This document shows, piece after piece, positions 17,300 through 26,208 of a DNA stretch of 33,225 nt. Below the pieces are notes generated by a model, which worked only from the letters and a program-made list of their open reading frames with translations, was not told where the DNA came from and did not search any database. Source of the stretch: Verrucomicrobiales bacterium (GTDB taxonomy: Bacteria; Verrucomicrobiota; Verrucomicrobiia; Limisphaerales; CANJXF01). The stretch is from NCBI GenBank assembly GCA_947478865.1, contig CANJXF010000046.1:1-33225 (forward strand). The letters run 5' to 3'. Each line of letters begins with the position of its first letter. Position 1 is the first letter of the stretch. Both the position numbers and the translations under genes were made by a program.

Positions 17300-19506
17300 G
17301 CCTGCTCGTTCCTTTCGTCCACGCCGTAATCGTCTTTGGAGTGCCGATCCTTTTCGGCTGGGTCGTGCTGCGCCGGCTCGTGCGAGAGAACGACCTGTTA
17401 ATCCTCGTCCCAGGCTCGTTCGTGGTGGGAATCGCCGCACATATGAGCGGGCTGAACGAGCTGCGCCACTATATGGAAATGAATGTCGCGCTTTGGACAT
17501 TCTATAAGCTGCTGCTGGCTGCCACACTCTCGATTGTCGTTTTCAGCCAGAAGCCACGGAGCCCGCCCACCGTGATTCGCACTATGCGATCAGCATGGCG
17601 CCTCCTTCTCGTCGGCGGAGGGGCCGTCGTTTCGTCGGTGTATTTTGGCATTCCTGCGTTCAAAGGCGTTTTGAACGACGCGTGGTGGGGCCATTATCCG
17701 GCGGCCATCGAGATCCAGACGATCGCGCGTTTTCCCCTGCATCATTTTTTGGCCTTGGACGACCCGCTTTACTATCATTACGGACCGGATCTGGTCGCTG
17801 CGTCATGGGCATTTCTATTGGATCTATCCGTCCAACAAGCCTACGCGCTCCTCATCACAACCTTGGCTCCCGCGGCGTTTCTTCTCGGTGTCGGCTTGGT
17901 CGCTCGTTTCTCGAAACGGTTCTGGTCCGGATTGCTGGCGGGGGTTTTTGCGATCGTGGGGGGCAATCTATGCTTCCTCTACATGGCCCAGGGCGAATTC
18001 GCGCATCCGTTGACTTTCCTCAAAGCGCTTAACAGCCAGACCATGCAGGGATTCAACCAGATGGTTTTTACGCCGTCCCATGCCGTCGGCATGCCTCTCA
18101 CGTTGGCGATCATCGCCATCTTTCGCCATTTTATCGCGCGTTTTACTCTTTCCCTCGCCGCGATCCTAGGTCTCACGCTAGCAACACTCTCGCTCGTAGC
18201 CGAGTGGTATTTTTTCCCTTTGGTGGCAGCCCTGACGATCGTGTCCCTGATCGAAGTATGGGAACGCTTTGGGGTCAAACGTGAGCGTTTACTACAGTTC
18301 TCACTCCGACTGCTTCCAATCGTCATCGCGTTGAGTTGGGCGATTTTCAACAATTCATACATCGCCGGCACTTTCGGAAAATACTGGATGCGTTACGGGA
18401 CGTTCTCGGAGCAGGCGAGCCGTCGCCTGTCGATGTCCCTCCTCCGCGCTCAGCCGTCCAGCGTCGAATTGGAGGTCCTGCCCCCGCTGGAAAAATCCCC
18501 GCCTTCTCGACTGACCTCACTTACTCCTCTACTCCTAAATCTCAGTCATCTCGGGTCAGTTCCCACTTGGGAATCGGCTGGCGCCAACGAGAATCCTTAT
18601 ATCTCGATGCTCAGTTCCCGCTTTCTGGCCGAGTGCATACCCGTCGTCATCATTGGGCTACCTTTGGGTTTGCTCCGCGCTTGGCGACGACACAAACGTA
18701 TCGCCTTGGTGATCGGTTTGGCGGGACTCATTTCTGCCGCACCTCCGATCTTGCTAGATTGGGACTATCGGTCGGTGGACTTTCTTCGCTTTTTCACCGG
18801 TACATTTATTTGTTCCGCAATTCTTTTAGGCTGGCTGGTGGGCGAATGGCTTTTTTCTCAAAAAAAAGCCGTCCGCTGTTTGGGCTGGGCTGTGGCTGTT
18901 TGCGCTTTAATCAATCCCGTGGCCCTCGGTTGGATCGGTTTGATGCCCTCGACGCTTGAAACCGTCAAAGCGGTGAGCTTCAGCGGAGCGTCCTTGGCGG
19001 ACACGGTTAAAAAACAAGCCTCGCCGACCACCGCCCAGACCTCAGCAGCTCCGGCTGTCTCGGTTCCGACCCCAACATCCGCTCAGGATACTCCACAGCT
19101 CCGCAATGCCGTTTATGAAACTCTGGCGACACGAGCGGGGCTTTTCCTGCTGCCTATCACGCACGGCGAGCAGCGGGCGATTGTGCTGGTCTCCGAGAAT
19201 GAACTACCCCCGCTCAAGACATTTCCGGAGTGGATGAAATTTACGACCCTAGCGCGAACGCCCGTGCCCATCGGCTGGTACTGGGAGGCCTCTTCTTACG
19301 CGGACTACTATCGCAAAGCGGTACGAACGCTTTCCCGAGAATCCCTGATCGCTCTCGGCGCGCAGTGGATTGTCGTTACAAATATTTTCGACCACAAACT
19401 TCCGCCCGATGTCCTCGACGCCTTGAAAGATCGCACTCGATTCATTCCCGTCAGCACCAGCATTGAAGGCAGGTATTTTCTTACACTTTATCGCGTGGTC
19501 GAATAA
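17296..19506 (+). CDS. large polytopic membrane protein, GT-C-like, with soluble C-terminal domain
   Basis: Starting at the ATG that overlaps the previous stop (ATGA), the product has 736 residues. The first about 560 hold many hydrophobic helices. An early outside loop has NDAWWGHYPAAIEIQ and DDPLYYHYGPDLVAA, an acidic and aromatic pattern seen in GT-C-like membrane glycosyltransferases. A flexible Ala/Pro/Thr linker (about 572-598) leads to a soluble domain of about 130 residues with the ending typical of an extracytoplasmic alpha/beta module (ALGAQWIVV...). I cannot name the family with certainty. It lies between a flippase-like gene and a GT4 gene with overlaps on both sides, so it belongs to the assembly pathway. 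Possible roles are sugar transfer outside the membrane or polymerisation. Confidence 0.72.
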   Translation: MSLLVPFVHAVIVFGVPILFGWVVLRRLVRENDLLILVPGSFVVGIAAHMSGLNELRHYMEMNVALWTFYKLLLAATLSIVVFSQKPRSPPTVIRTMRSAWRLLLVGGGAVVSSVYFGIPAFKGVLNDAWWGHYPAAIEIQTIARFPLHHFLALDDPLYYHYGPDLVAASWAFLLDLSVQQAYALLITTLAPAAFLLGVGLVARFSKRFWSGLLAGVFAIVGGNLCFLYMAQGEFAHPLTFLKALNSQTMQGFNQMVFTPSHAVGMPLTLAIIAIFRHFIARFTLSLAAILGLTLATLSLVAEWYFFPLVAALTIVSLIEVWERFGVKRERLLQFSLRLLPIVIALSWAIFNNSYIAGTFGKYWMRYGTFSEQASRRLSMSLLRAQPSSVELEVLPPLEKSPPSRLTSLTPLLLNLSHLGSVPTWESAGANENPYISMLSSRFLAECIPVVIIGLPLGLLRAWRRHKRIALVIGLAGLISAAPPILLDWDYRSVDFLRFFTGTFICSAILLGWLVGEWLFSQKKAVRCLGWAVAVCALINPVALGWIGLMPSTLETVKAVSFSGASLADTVKKQASPTTAQTSAAPAVSVPTPTSAQDTPQLRNAVYETLATRAGLFLLPITHGEQRAIVLVSENELPPLKTFPEWMKFTTLARTPVPIGWYWEASSYADYYRKAVRTLSRESLIALGAQWIVVTNIFDHKLPPDVLDALKDRTRFIPVSTSIEGRYFLTLYRVVE

Positions 19507-20672
19507 TGCGCGCCTCTCCCATTCCTGCCTCCACGCAACGCAACTCTTCTGGTCCTGTTCTCTGCCATGTTCTGGATAGCCTGGGCCGAGGCGGCACTCA
19601 GCGCTGCCTCGTCTATCTGGTGCGTGGACTCGCTGCCCGCGGCTATACTCAGATCGTGGTGGCGCTCAACGACGATACTGACCCCGAGATTTTATCCAAG
19701 CTGAGTGAAAACGCTCGGGTGGTTGTGATCGGAAAACCCGCTCTCATCCTTGGGTGGGGAATTGTTCGCCTCGGTTGGCTGTTACAGCAACACCGCGTGG
19801 ACTTGGTCCAAACCTATCTGCGCTATGGAGACACTTTCGGAAGATTGGTCGCGCGAGTCATGCGGATTCCGGTGATTTTCTCTTCGATCCGTGCGCGCAA
19901 TCTCGACAAACCTCGGTGGCAATTCCGGCTGGATCGATTTACGGTACGCTGGGCGGTCAAGGTCATCTTCAACAGCCGAAATGTAATCGCTTTTTCGGAA
20001 CGGCACGAAGGCGTGCCGTCAAACAAAGTGCTTTATATCCCCAACGGGGTGGCTCTCGACCAGCGCCTTCCGCCGGACCGAGTCGGCCGGCGCGCGTCGA
20101 TTGGGCAGTCTCACGACTGCATTTTAATCCTCTCCGTGGGACGTCTGGCGCCCCAAAAAGGCCACGATGATCTCCTAGCCGCTTTCGCTGCAATCGTTCC
20201 GCGGCATCCGCGCGCCCACCTTGCAATTCTGGGCGAAGGTTCCGAGCGGATTCGTTTGGAGAAATTCATACAACGGCATGGATTGGAGTCGCGCGTAACC
20301 CTACTCGGAGCGCGGGACGATGTTACGGAATGGCTCGCCGTCGCAGACCTTTTCGTACTCGCGTCTCACTATGAGGGAATGCCCAACGCCCTCATGGAGG
20401 CGATGGCCGAGGGCTTGCCTGTGGTGGCAACGGAAGCAGACGGGAATTCCGAACTGATCACCCATCGTCAATCCGGGCTGCTCGTCCCGATCGCGCAAAT
20501 CGATCGACTGATCGAAGCCATGGACGAATCGCTCCTCAACCCGGTTTGGGCGAAGACCCTCGGAAACGCTGCGGCCGCGGTAATGAAAGAACAATATTCC
20601 GTGGAAAAAATGGTGGACGGCTACGACTCAGTCTATCGTCAGGCCCTAGCGGTGCCCACACAGCTGTCTTAG
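19506..20672 (+). CDS. GT4 family glycosyltransferase
   Basis: The 388-residue protein shows the GT-B fold. The N-terminal domain contains HVLDSLGRGGTQRCL (glycine loop at about 20-34). The C-terminal domain has LSVGRLAPQKGHDDLL and the E-x7-E motif in YEGMPNALMEAMAEGLPVVAT (Glu290 and Glu298). It resembles GT4 enzymes of lipopolysaccharide and capsule loci that work with retention of configuration. The ATG shares its A with the TAA of the upstream gene (TAATG), so it is translationally coupled. It closes the long + strand run of genes; an IS3 remnant begins about 85 bases downstream. Sugar specificity is unknown. Confidence 0.88.
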   Translation: MRASPIPASTQRNSSGPVLCHVLDSLGRGGTQRCLVYLVRGLAARGYTQIVVALNDDTDPEILSKLSENARVVVIGKPALILGWGIVRLGWLLQQHRVDLVQTYLRYGDTFGRLVARVMRIPVIFSSIRARNLDKPRWQFRLDRFTVRWAVKVIFNSRNVIAFSERHEGVPSNKVLYIPNGVALDQRLPPDRVGRRASIGQSHDCILILSVGRLAPQKGHDDLLAAFAAIVPRHPRAHLAILGEGSERIRLEKFIQRHGLESRVTLLGARDDVTEWLAVADLFVLASHYEGMPNALMEAMAEGLPVVATEADGNSELITHRQSGLLVPIAQIDRLIEAMDESLLNPVWAKTLGNAAAAVMKEQYSVEKMVDGYDSVYRQALAVPTQLS

Positions 20673-20756
20673 CAGTATGGATGGGCTGTCCCGAAGCATA
20701 TAACACACGGCTGTTCGAGTCCGATCATTGGTAATCTTCCTCAACCACTACAGAGG

Positions 20757-21044
20757 CTAGCTGCCGCTTCTGTCCCGTGCCTGCATTTTTGCGTTCCCGA
20801 TCACCAGCCCCCGATCCTTCAAAAATGATTCGGCCAACATTTTTTTCAGATTGTTGCTCTCTTTTTTCAGTTCCTTGAGCTGGCGGGCAGATGGGATCTG
20901 CAGCATCCCAAATTGGTACTTCCCGGGATAGAATGTCTGTACCCAGAGACTTTTCTCTTCGCAGGCTTCAATAATTTTTTGACCGCGGGCTGCGTCCCGC
21001 AAAATGCTGATGCTATCCTTAGTTGTATCGCGTTTGCCTGTCAT
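20757..21044 (-). pseudogene. decayed IS3-family transposase orfA
   Basis: The 95-residue reading frame carries a degenerate but recognisable IS3-type OrfA: an N-terminal helix-turn-helix region with ILRDAARGQKIIEA, then VQTFYPGKYQFGML (normally TFYRWK-x-x-FGGM) and the leucine-zipper stretch ARQLKELKKESNNLKKMLAES, ending in GLVIGNAK. Several core residues are changed (Pro-Gly for Arg-Trp). I find no orfB on the minus strand downstream, where it should overlap. It is therefore a relic, oriented against the surrounding genes. Its subgroup differs from that of the relic at 27970-28879. Confidence 0.75.
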
Positions 21045-21170
21045 GGTCTGGATCCTTCCAGGTTGCCCAGACCAACAACCACATCTGGCTACGTTTTAGG
21101 CGGCTACGTCAGTGGCTTTGAAGAGTTGACGGCGGCCCTTTGTGCGAACGCATTAGTGGTGGATTTTCTC

Positions 21171-22106
21171 ATGTCTAAAATTTTGGTTACTGGAGGTGCA
21201 GGCTTCATTGGCAGCCACACGGTCGAACTGCTGGTCAAACAAGGCCACAGTGTTGTCGTCGCCGACAATCTACGCACAGGCCGCAGGGAAAATCTGGCGT
21301 CGATCCCGGCCGAAGGCCGGCTGGAGTTTCTTGAAATTGATGTGGCTGACCCCCAGGCCCTGAATGAGTTGGTAAAGGCAACCGAGCCCGATGTGGTTAT
21401 CCACCTAGCGGCCCTAGTGAATGTACAGGAGAGCATAGCGGATTCTGAATTGAATTTCCGGCTTAACGTGAAGGCGGTTCACTCTCTGGCGGAGACGGTG
21501 CGGCGACATGGCGTATCACGGGTTGTATTTGCCTCTTCCGCAGCGATCTACGGGAATGGAGGGCAGTTGCCGCTGCAAGAAACGCGAGCGCCTGCGCCCA
21601 TCAGTCCTTATGGCGCTGCCAAGGCGGCGGGGGAGGCGCTTCTGTTTGGGCATGCTGCGGCTTTCGGTTTTTCCGCGGTGTGCCTGCGATATTTTAACGT
21701 GCTTGGTCCACGTCAACGGCCGGACTCACCCTATTCCGGCGTGGTTTCCATTTTCGCGGAATGTAGTCGGCTAAATCGCGCGCCTGTGATCTTCGGTGAC
21801 GGACGGCAAACACGCGATTTCGTGCATGTGCGCGACATAGCTCGTGCTAATCTGCTAGCCGCGACTCAGCCGTTGCGACATTCGGGCTCTTTTAATATCT
21901 GCAGTGGGCGGGAGACATCGTTGTTGGAAATTATCGCACTTCTAAAGCAAGCCCAGCCCGATTTGCCCGCACCGGAATTCCGGCCAGAAAGAGTCGGAGA
22001 TATCCGCCGTTCGCTAGGCGATCCAGCCCAAGCAAAAACGATGCTGGGCTTCGAAGCGCAAGTTGACCTGGCAGAGAGTCTGGTGGAGCTGACGGAGAAA
22101 GTATAA
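21171..22106 (+). CDS. NAD-dependent sugar epimerase/dehydratase, GalE-like SDR
   Basis: This 311-residue extended SDR begins KILVTGGAGFIGSHTVELL with the NAD loop at about 7-14 and has ADNLRTGRRENL after the second strand. The catalytic Tyr-x3-Lys lies at Y147/K151, and the substrate region has RYFNVLGPRQ and SGVVSIFA. This pattern fits UDP-glucose/UDP-N-acetylglucosamine 4-epimerases of the WbpP/GalE type; a dehydratase is possible. The frame is open up to 20913, but the SDR fold starts at ATG 21171, which has a GGTGGA sequence 7 bases upstream, one of the few good ribosome sites here. It lies directly beyond the first IS3 relic, facing away from it. Confidence 0.85.
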   Translation: MSKILVTGGAGFIGSHTVELLVKQGHSVVVADNLRTGRRENLASIPAEGRLEFLEIDVADPQALNELVKATEPDVVIHLAALVNVQESIADSELNFRLNVKAVHSLAETVRRHGVSRVVFASSAAIYGNGGQLPLQETRAPAPISPYGAAKAAGEALLFGHAAAFGFSAVCLRYFNVLGPRQRPDSPYSGVVSIFAECSRLNRAPVIFGDGRQTRDFVHVRDIARANLLAATQPLRHSGSFNICSGRETSLLEIIALLKQAQPDLPAPEFRPERVGDIRRSLGDPAQAKTMLGFEAQVDLAESLVELTEKV

Positions 22107-22348
22107 ACCGAATCATTTTTAAATTTGATAAATCGCGCGCGACATAAGCCTGAGACTAGCCTCAGATCTTTAAGCCCGCATTTCCCCATAACTTTTAATG
22201 ATCAGCATACCAGATTCTCCCGCAGCCCGAATACTCCCACTGGAAAAATCTAAGGAGAGATTATTTACGTTTATCGTGATTCCGTTTCTCCCTAGCATGG
22301 AACCAAGCCAGACGCACTCTATTCAATCGCAATTAACGCTACCGAAAT

Positions 22349-23746
22349 ATGCTTAAAAGTGCATCACAGGATAAATGGGGATTGGAGGTAGTGAATAGAA
22401 TCAGAAATTCGAGTCGTAGCAAGCGATTGCTATGCATCGCTTTGGCGGCCTCCGCAATTGCGTTTTGGTTTCGCTTTCCATCATTTCCGACAAACGAAAC
22501 GCTGGAGTTCGGAATTGCCCGAGAATACACCGGAATCGCTCAGGCAATCGAAAAAACAGGGCAATACGTGCGCCCCACCGCAGGTGGACAATATCTCCCT
22601 GAACTAATCCGAGAACCACTTTATCCTTATGCAATTATTGCGGCCAATAAAATATTGGGAGGTTATGGACGATTAATTCCGCTCCAGCAGCTCATCGCGG
22701 TTCTAACATGCATCATTTGGACGCTGGCAGCTTGGTGGTCGTTAGGTCTAGGATGGGCAATTGCGTTCGCCATCCTGGCATTTTTTAATCCGGTTATCTT
22801 CTACTATCCCGCCCTTGCTTACCCCTTCACCTTCAACTTCTTTTTTCTTACGCTGGCAATATTTTCTGTCGCACTTCTTATTTTCAAAAAGCAGGCGCGA
22901 TGGTCTCTTTGTGCAGGGCTTTTTTTTGGACTGGCCTGCTATGAAAGAGGTAGCCTCGCCCTATTGCCGCCGGCCATTGCAATTACACTACTTTTGATTC
23001 CGGTGGGCATCCCACGACGATTTGTCCTTCTGTTATTATTAACCTATGGAGCATGCCTTTCGCCCTGGCTGATCCGAAATGCATCCCATCAAATCTATGG
23101 AATGAGCGGCATGTCAGGAATGACCCTGGGTTATGCGTATGGCGGTTTGGTCATAGCGGAAAATGACCAGCCAGTTCTCACGAAAGCCTATGATCCTTTT
23201 GATTTAAGGGGAACATATATTGAATATATCAGAAAAATCGGGTCCGATGGGGGAACTTGGGCTTTCTTAAATGATAAAATGGCTGCGGGGGTTAAACTAC
23301 CGATTCTCAATCAGGCCATAAGTTCTTATGTCAAGCATGCCATCCTCGCTCGCCCTCAAGCAGCCTTGGATGTCATTCGCGCGAATTTTCATTATTTTCC
23401 CGGCCGGATTATTACCCTTAGAGACCATCATGAAGCAGCTTGGCCTTTTTACCAAAACAATGTTTGTACAACAGAACCGACGGCCGGAGATTATGTAATT
23501 TTAATCGGTGGTTTACTAGGGCTTGTCCTGATGGCATTCAATCGGGAGGAAATCTTGCTTCTTATACTGCCAGTGCTTTTATATTTGGTAGCGGTTAACA
23601 CAATAATAACGGTTTTCGACCCACGATATCGAAATGGAGTTTTTGATCTTATTTTTATTTTTTCTATACTCTATACAGTAAGATTTATTTTCATTTATAT
23701 CGTTAGCGAAGATTGGCGTCTAGCGAAAATTAAATTCATCGGTTGA
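22349..23746 (+). CDS. AT-rich polytopic membrane glycosyltransferase-like protein
   Basis: The 465-residue protein has about ten hydrophobic helices beginning near residue 26. The first large loop reads EYTGIAQAIEKTGQYVRP...YLPELIREPLYPYAI, the arrangement of GT39/ArnT-like enzymes in which an acidic residue follows the first helix and the chain R-x-P-x-YP leads to the next. These enzymes transfer a sugar from polyprenyl phosphate on the outer face of the membrane. The DNA is clearly more AT-rich than the genes on both sides (for example many ATT and TTT codons) and the flanking gaps are AT-rich too, which suggests recent acquisition. The start is the first ATG of the frame; GTG 22391 is an alternative. 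Confidence 0.75.
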   Translation: MLKSASQDKWGLEVVNRIRNSSRSKRLLCIALAASAIAFWFRFPSFPTNETLEFGIAREYTGIAQAIEKTGQYVRPTAGGQYLPELIREPLYPYAIIAANKILGGYGRLIPLQQLIAVLTCIIWTLAAWWSLGLGWAIAFAILAFFNPVIFYYPALAYPFTFNFFFLTLAIFSVALLIFKKQARWSLCAGLFFGLACYERGSLALLPPAIAITLLLIPVGIPRRFVLLLLLTYGACLSPWLIRNASHQIYGMSGMSGMTLGYAYGGLVIAENDQPVLTKAYDPFDLRGTYIEYIRKIGSDGGTWAFLNDKMAAGVKLPILNQAISSYVKHAILARPQAALDVIRANFHYFPGRIITLRDHHEAAWPFYQNNVCTTEPTAGDYVILIGGLLGLVLMAFNREEILLLILPVLLYLVAVNTIITVFDPRYRNGVFDLIFIFSILYTVRFIFIYIVSEDWRLAKIKFIG

Positions 23747-24064
23747 CGACAGTGCTTATTTTTCGCCGTTCATTATAAATTATTTTCATCGTCAATAAAG
23801 GCGCTTGGCCCCGGCACGCCGTGATCGACGAGAACAAAAACCGATCTTATCGAAATATCGCCCAACCAAAAAATGCCCAATTTTTAACCCCTGGATTAAC
23901 ATGACTCCAGGCTTACGAATCAAAATTCCATGATCTACCGCACGAAAAAGGCTATCTAATCACAAATATATCGAAGCCGTACCCGCTTTTCACTGATTAA
24001 TACCGCTTCAGCGAAGCAAACTGTATCAATAAACACGGTTCCGGCTAATACCCCGGCAGCACGT
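23747..24064. other. AT-rich gap between convergent genes, no gene seen
   Basis: This 318-base stretch separates the 3' ends of a + strand and a - strand gene. It is AT-rich with stops in all frames. I see no tRNA, no clear hairpin followed by a T-run and no protein remnant. It probably holds the ends of both transcripts and marks a junction between DNA of different composition. Confidence 0.5.
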
Positions 24065-25222
24065 TTAACGGCGCTTTAGCCCAAGGATACTCAGAAAGAA
24101 ACTCGCCAGGATTGTCTGGCTGCCTAATATTAAAACGGTTACACTTGGGATAAATAAACGCATGGTGTGTTGAGGCTGCAAGGCACCGAATTTAATCGAG
24201 CTCCAATTGGCCACTGCACTCCCGGCACCCGCTAATCCAAGAAAAATCATGAATACGCCCGCCAGCAACCCAATCTCGAGGGTGATGTAACGGAAGGTAC
24301 GTGTTAGAAGGGGATCCTCCGGCAGCAGGCCTTCTGTAAGGGCAAAGACCTTGGTCAGGACGCCGAAGACCACCGCTTGGTATCCTACCACTATAATGCC
24401 GGACGCCATAAGCAATGTATGGATATCGAATTCAATCCCACCAATATACTTGGGTCCTGGAATCAGCCAGAGGTAGATACCAACGCCTGTTAAGAAAGAT
24501 GAGATGCCCGGCAGCAAGAACAGCCAGCGCGGGCTGTACATCAATAGAAAGCGCAAATGCCGCCAACCGTCATGCCAGCTGCGCAGGTGCGGTGGGCGAC
24601 TGCGACCGTCCGGCGAGAGGGTGGTCGGCACTTCGGCGATGCGCAGCTTCGCAAGCGTAGCCTTCACCACCATTTCACTCGCGAATTCCATGCCCGTTGT
24701 CTGCATCCTGAGGTTGATGATCGCGACGCGATTGAATCCTCGTAGCCCACAGTGGAAATCACCACAAGGACTGGGAAAGAGTAGTCGCCCGATTCCGGTA
24801 AGCACGGGGTTTCCCAAATAATAATGGAGGGGGGGCATGGCTCCTGGCGCGATGCCGCCTTTGAAGCGATTGCCCATCACGAGTTGGTAACCTTCGCGAA
24901 GTTTTTCGACGAACGGCCCCAAATTACAGAAATCATAGCTATCGTCCGCGTCACCCATGATTATAAAATCGCCGCGAGCCGCCATGATTCCTCCGTGCAA
25001 TGCGCTTCCATAGCCTTTAGCGGCCACCGGCACGACTCGCGCCCCTGCTGCCTCCGCGAGCTGCCTGGACCCGTCCGTGCTACCGTTGTCGGCGATGATC
25101 ACCTCGCCTTGAATACCATTTCTATCTAGCCAGTCCCGGGCCTTGCGCACGCAAGTGGCCACGGTCTCCGCCTCGTTTAAGCAGGGCATCAGGATAGAGA
25201 GTTCAACAGGTGAATGGATCAT
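24065..25222 (-). CDS. GT2 polyprenyl-phosphate sugar synthase, DPM1-like with membrane tail
   Basis: The 385-residue protein opens with ELSILMPCLNEAETV, ADNGSTDGS (44-52) and the metal site GDADDSYD (Asp91/Asp93), followed by a GGIAPGAMPPLHYYLGN stretch and CGLRGF. This is typical of the dolichol/polyprenyl-phosphate-glucose synthase group of GT2. About four hydrophobic helices fill the C-terminal third (from about 232). It would charge polyprenyl phosphate with a hexose in the cytosolic leaflet. It is the last gene of a minus-strand group with an SDR (86-base gap) and a GMC oxidoreductase upstream. I used the first ATG, which gives six residues before the first strand. The sugar is unknown. 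Confidence 0.85.
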   Translation of the reverse strand: MIHSPVELSILMPCLNEAETVATCVRKARDWLDRNGIQGEVIIADNGSTDGSRQLAEAAGARVVPVAAKGYGSALHGGIMAARGDFIIMGDADDSYDFCNLGPFVEKLREGYQLVMGNRFKGGIAPGAMPPLHYYLGNPVLTGIGRLLFPSPCGDFHCGLRGFNRVAIINLRMQTTGMEFASEMVVKATLAKLRIAEVPTTLSPDGRSRPPHLRSWHDGWRHLRFLLMYSPRWLFLLPGISSFLTGVGIYLWLIPGPKYIGGIEFDIHTLLMASGIIVVGYQAVVFGVLTKVFALTEGLLPEDPLLTRTFRYITLEIGLLAGVFMIFLGLAGAGSAVANWSSIKFGALQPQHTMRLFIPSVTVLILGSQTILASFFLSILGLKRR

Positions 25223-25308
25223 TGAACGGCTTGGAATCGGGGAAAACTTGATCGGTCTCTAAATGCCCAATCAACACTTATCTCCTAAATCTTATGGGAG
25301 GAGTTAGT

Positions 25309-26208
25309 TTATTGAGCCTTTTGAGCTGGAGGAGAAAAGGATCGGCACACGAAACCTGCCCGTTCCGCGACGGTGAAATCCGGTTGGTCATCTTGATACA
25401 TCAGACTCAGTAAACTGTCACTAGTGAACGGGAAACGTAGACCGACTGACTCAATAAGTTTAAGTGCCAGCCAAAAAGGGCGCCAAGGGATAGAAATAAA
25501 AATCAATCGGCGACCGTGCGCCCCTGCGATTTCCGCGAGAATATCACGAAAGAACCAGCGCTGTGGATGCGCGGCGGTAACAGCTTGGATTGGAGCCGCA
25601 GTTTTTGAGCGGAGATTACGGATTAAAAATTTTGCGAGATCAATTTCATGGACGAGATAGAGCACCTGCTTGCCGTAGCTAAATATTGGCGTCAGCCGCG
25701 ATTGCTGCACTTGGCTGACCAGGCGGCCGAACATGCCCGCAGGCTGCGTTCCGTAAATTAGTCCCGGTCGTACGATCAGCGCCCCATGCTGCCGTGCGAT
25801 CTCCTCGGCGGCCAATTTGGCTCGGCCATACATCGAGCGGCAGCCGGAATACGCGCTCATGGAGGAAATCAGGACTACCTTACGCACCCCGATTTTTTTC
25901 GCAGCGGCGAAGAGCCGTGCAGTTCCGATAACATTATGCTCCATGATCTCCGGCCAGCGTCGTGGCGTGAAATCGTACGCACAATGAATTAAGGCATCCG
26001 CTTGAGCGGCCTCGGCCGGAAGTTCATATTGGCCCAGTTCAAAGGCGGACCACGTCAGGCCCGGCACAGCATCGACATCGGGTGGCCGCCGGCTTAGCCC
26101 GAGCACCCGCCATCCATCGATAAGTAGGGCCCGGGTTAGGCAACCGCCTAAATAACCTTGGGCGCCTGAGATCACACAAAGCGGACGTGCGAGTGATGCC
26201 GGTTTCAT
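25309..26208 (-). CDS. NAD-dependent epimerase/dehydratase family SDR
   Basis: The 299-residue protein has an SDR NAD-binding loop G-x-x-G-x-x-G at residues 15-21 (SGAQGYLGG), the ALIHCAYD segment after the fourth strand and the catalytic Tyr-x3-Lys as YGRAK (Y127/K131) preceded by ISSMSAYSG. It is shorter than GalE-type enzymes and lacks their substrate motifs, so it may be a reductase or a 3-beta-HSD-like oxidoreductase rather than a nucleotide-sugar epimerase. Its ATG overlaps the stop of the GMC oxidoreductase gene by 4 bases, implying co-translation with that FAD enzyme. Reduction of a keto group made by the GMC enzyme is a plausible but unproven role. Confidence 0.82.
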   Translation of the reverse strand: MKPASLARPLCVISGAQGYLGGCLTRALLIDGWRVLGLSRRPPDVDAVPGLTWSAFELGQYELPAEAAQADALIHCAYDFTPRRWPEIMEHNVIGTARLFAAAKKIGVRKVVLISSMSAYSGCRSMYGRAKLAAEEIARQHGALIVRPGLIYGTQPAGMFGRLVSQVQQSRLTPIFSYGKQVLYLVHEIDLAKFLIRNLRSKTAAPIQAVTAAHPQRWFFRDILAEIAGAHGRRLIFISIPWRPFWLALKLIESVGLRFPFTSDSLLSLMYQDDQPDFTVAERAGFVCRSFSPPAQKAQ

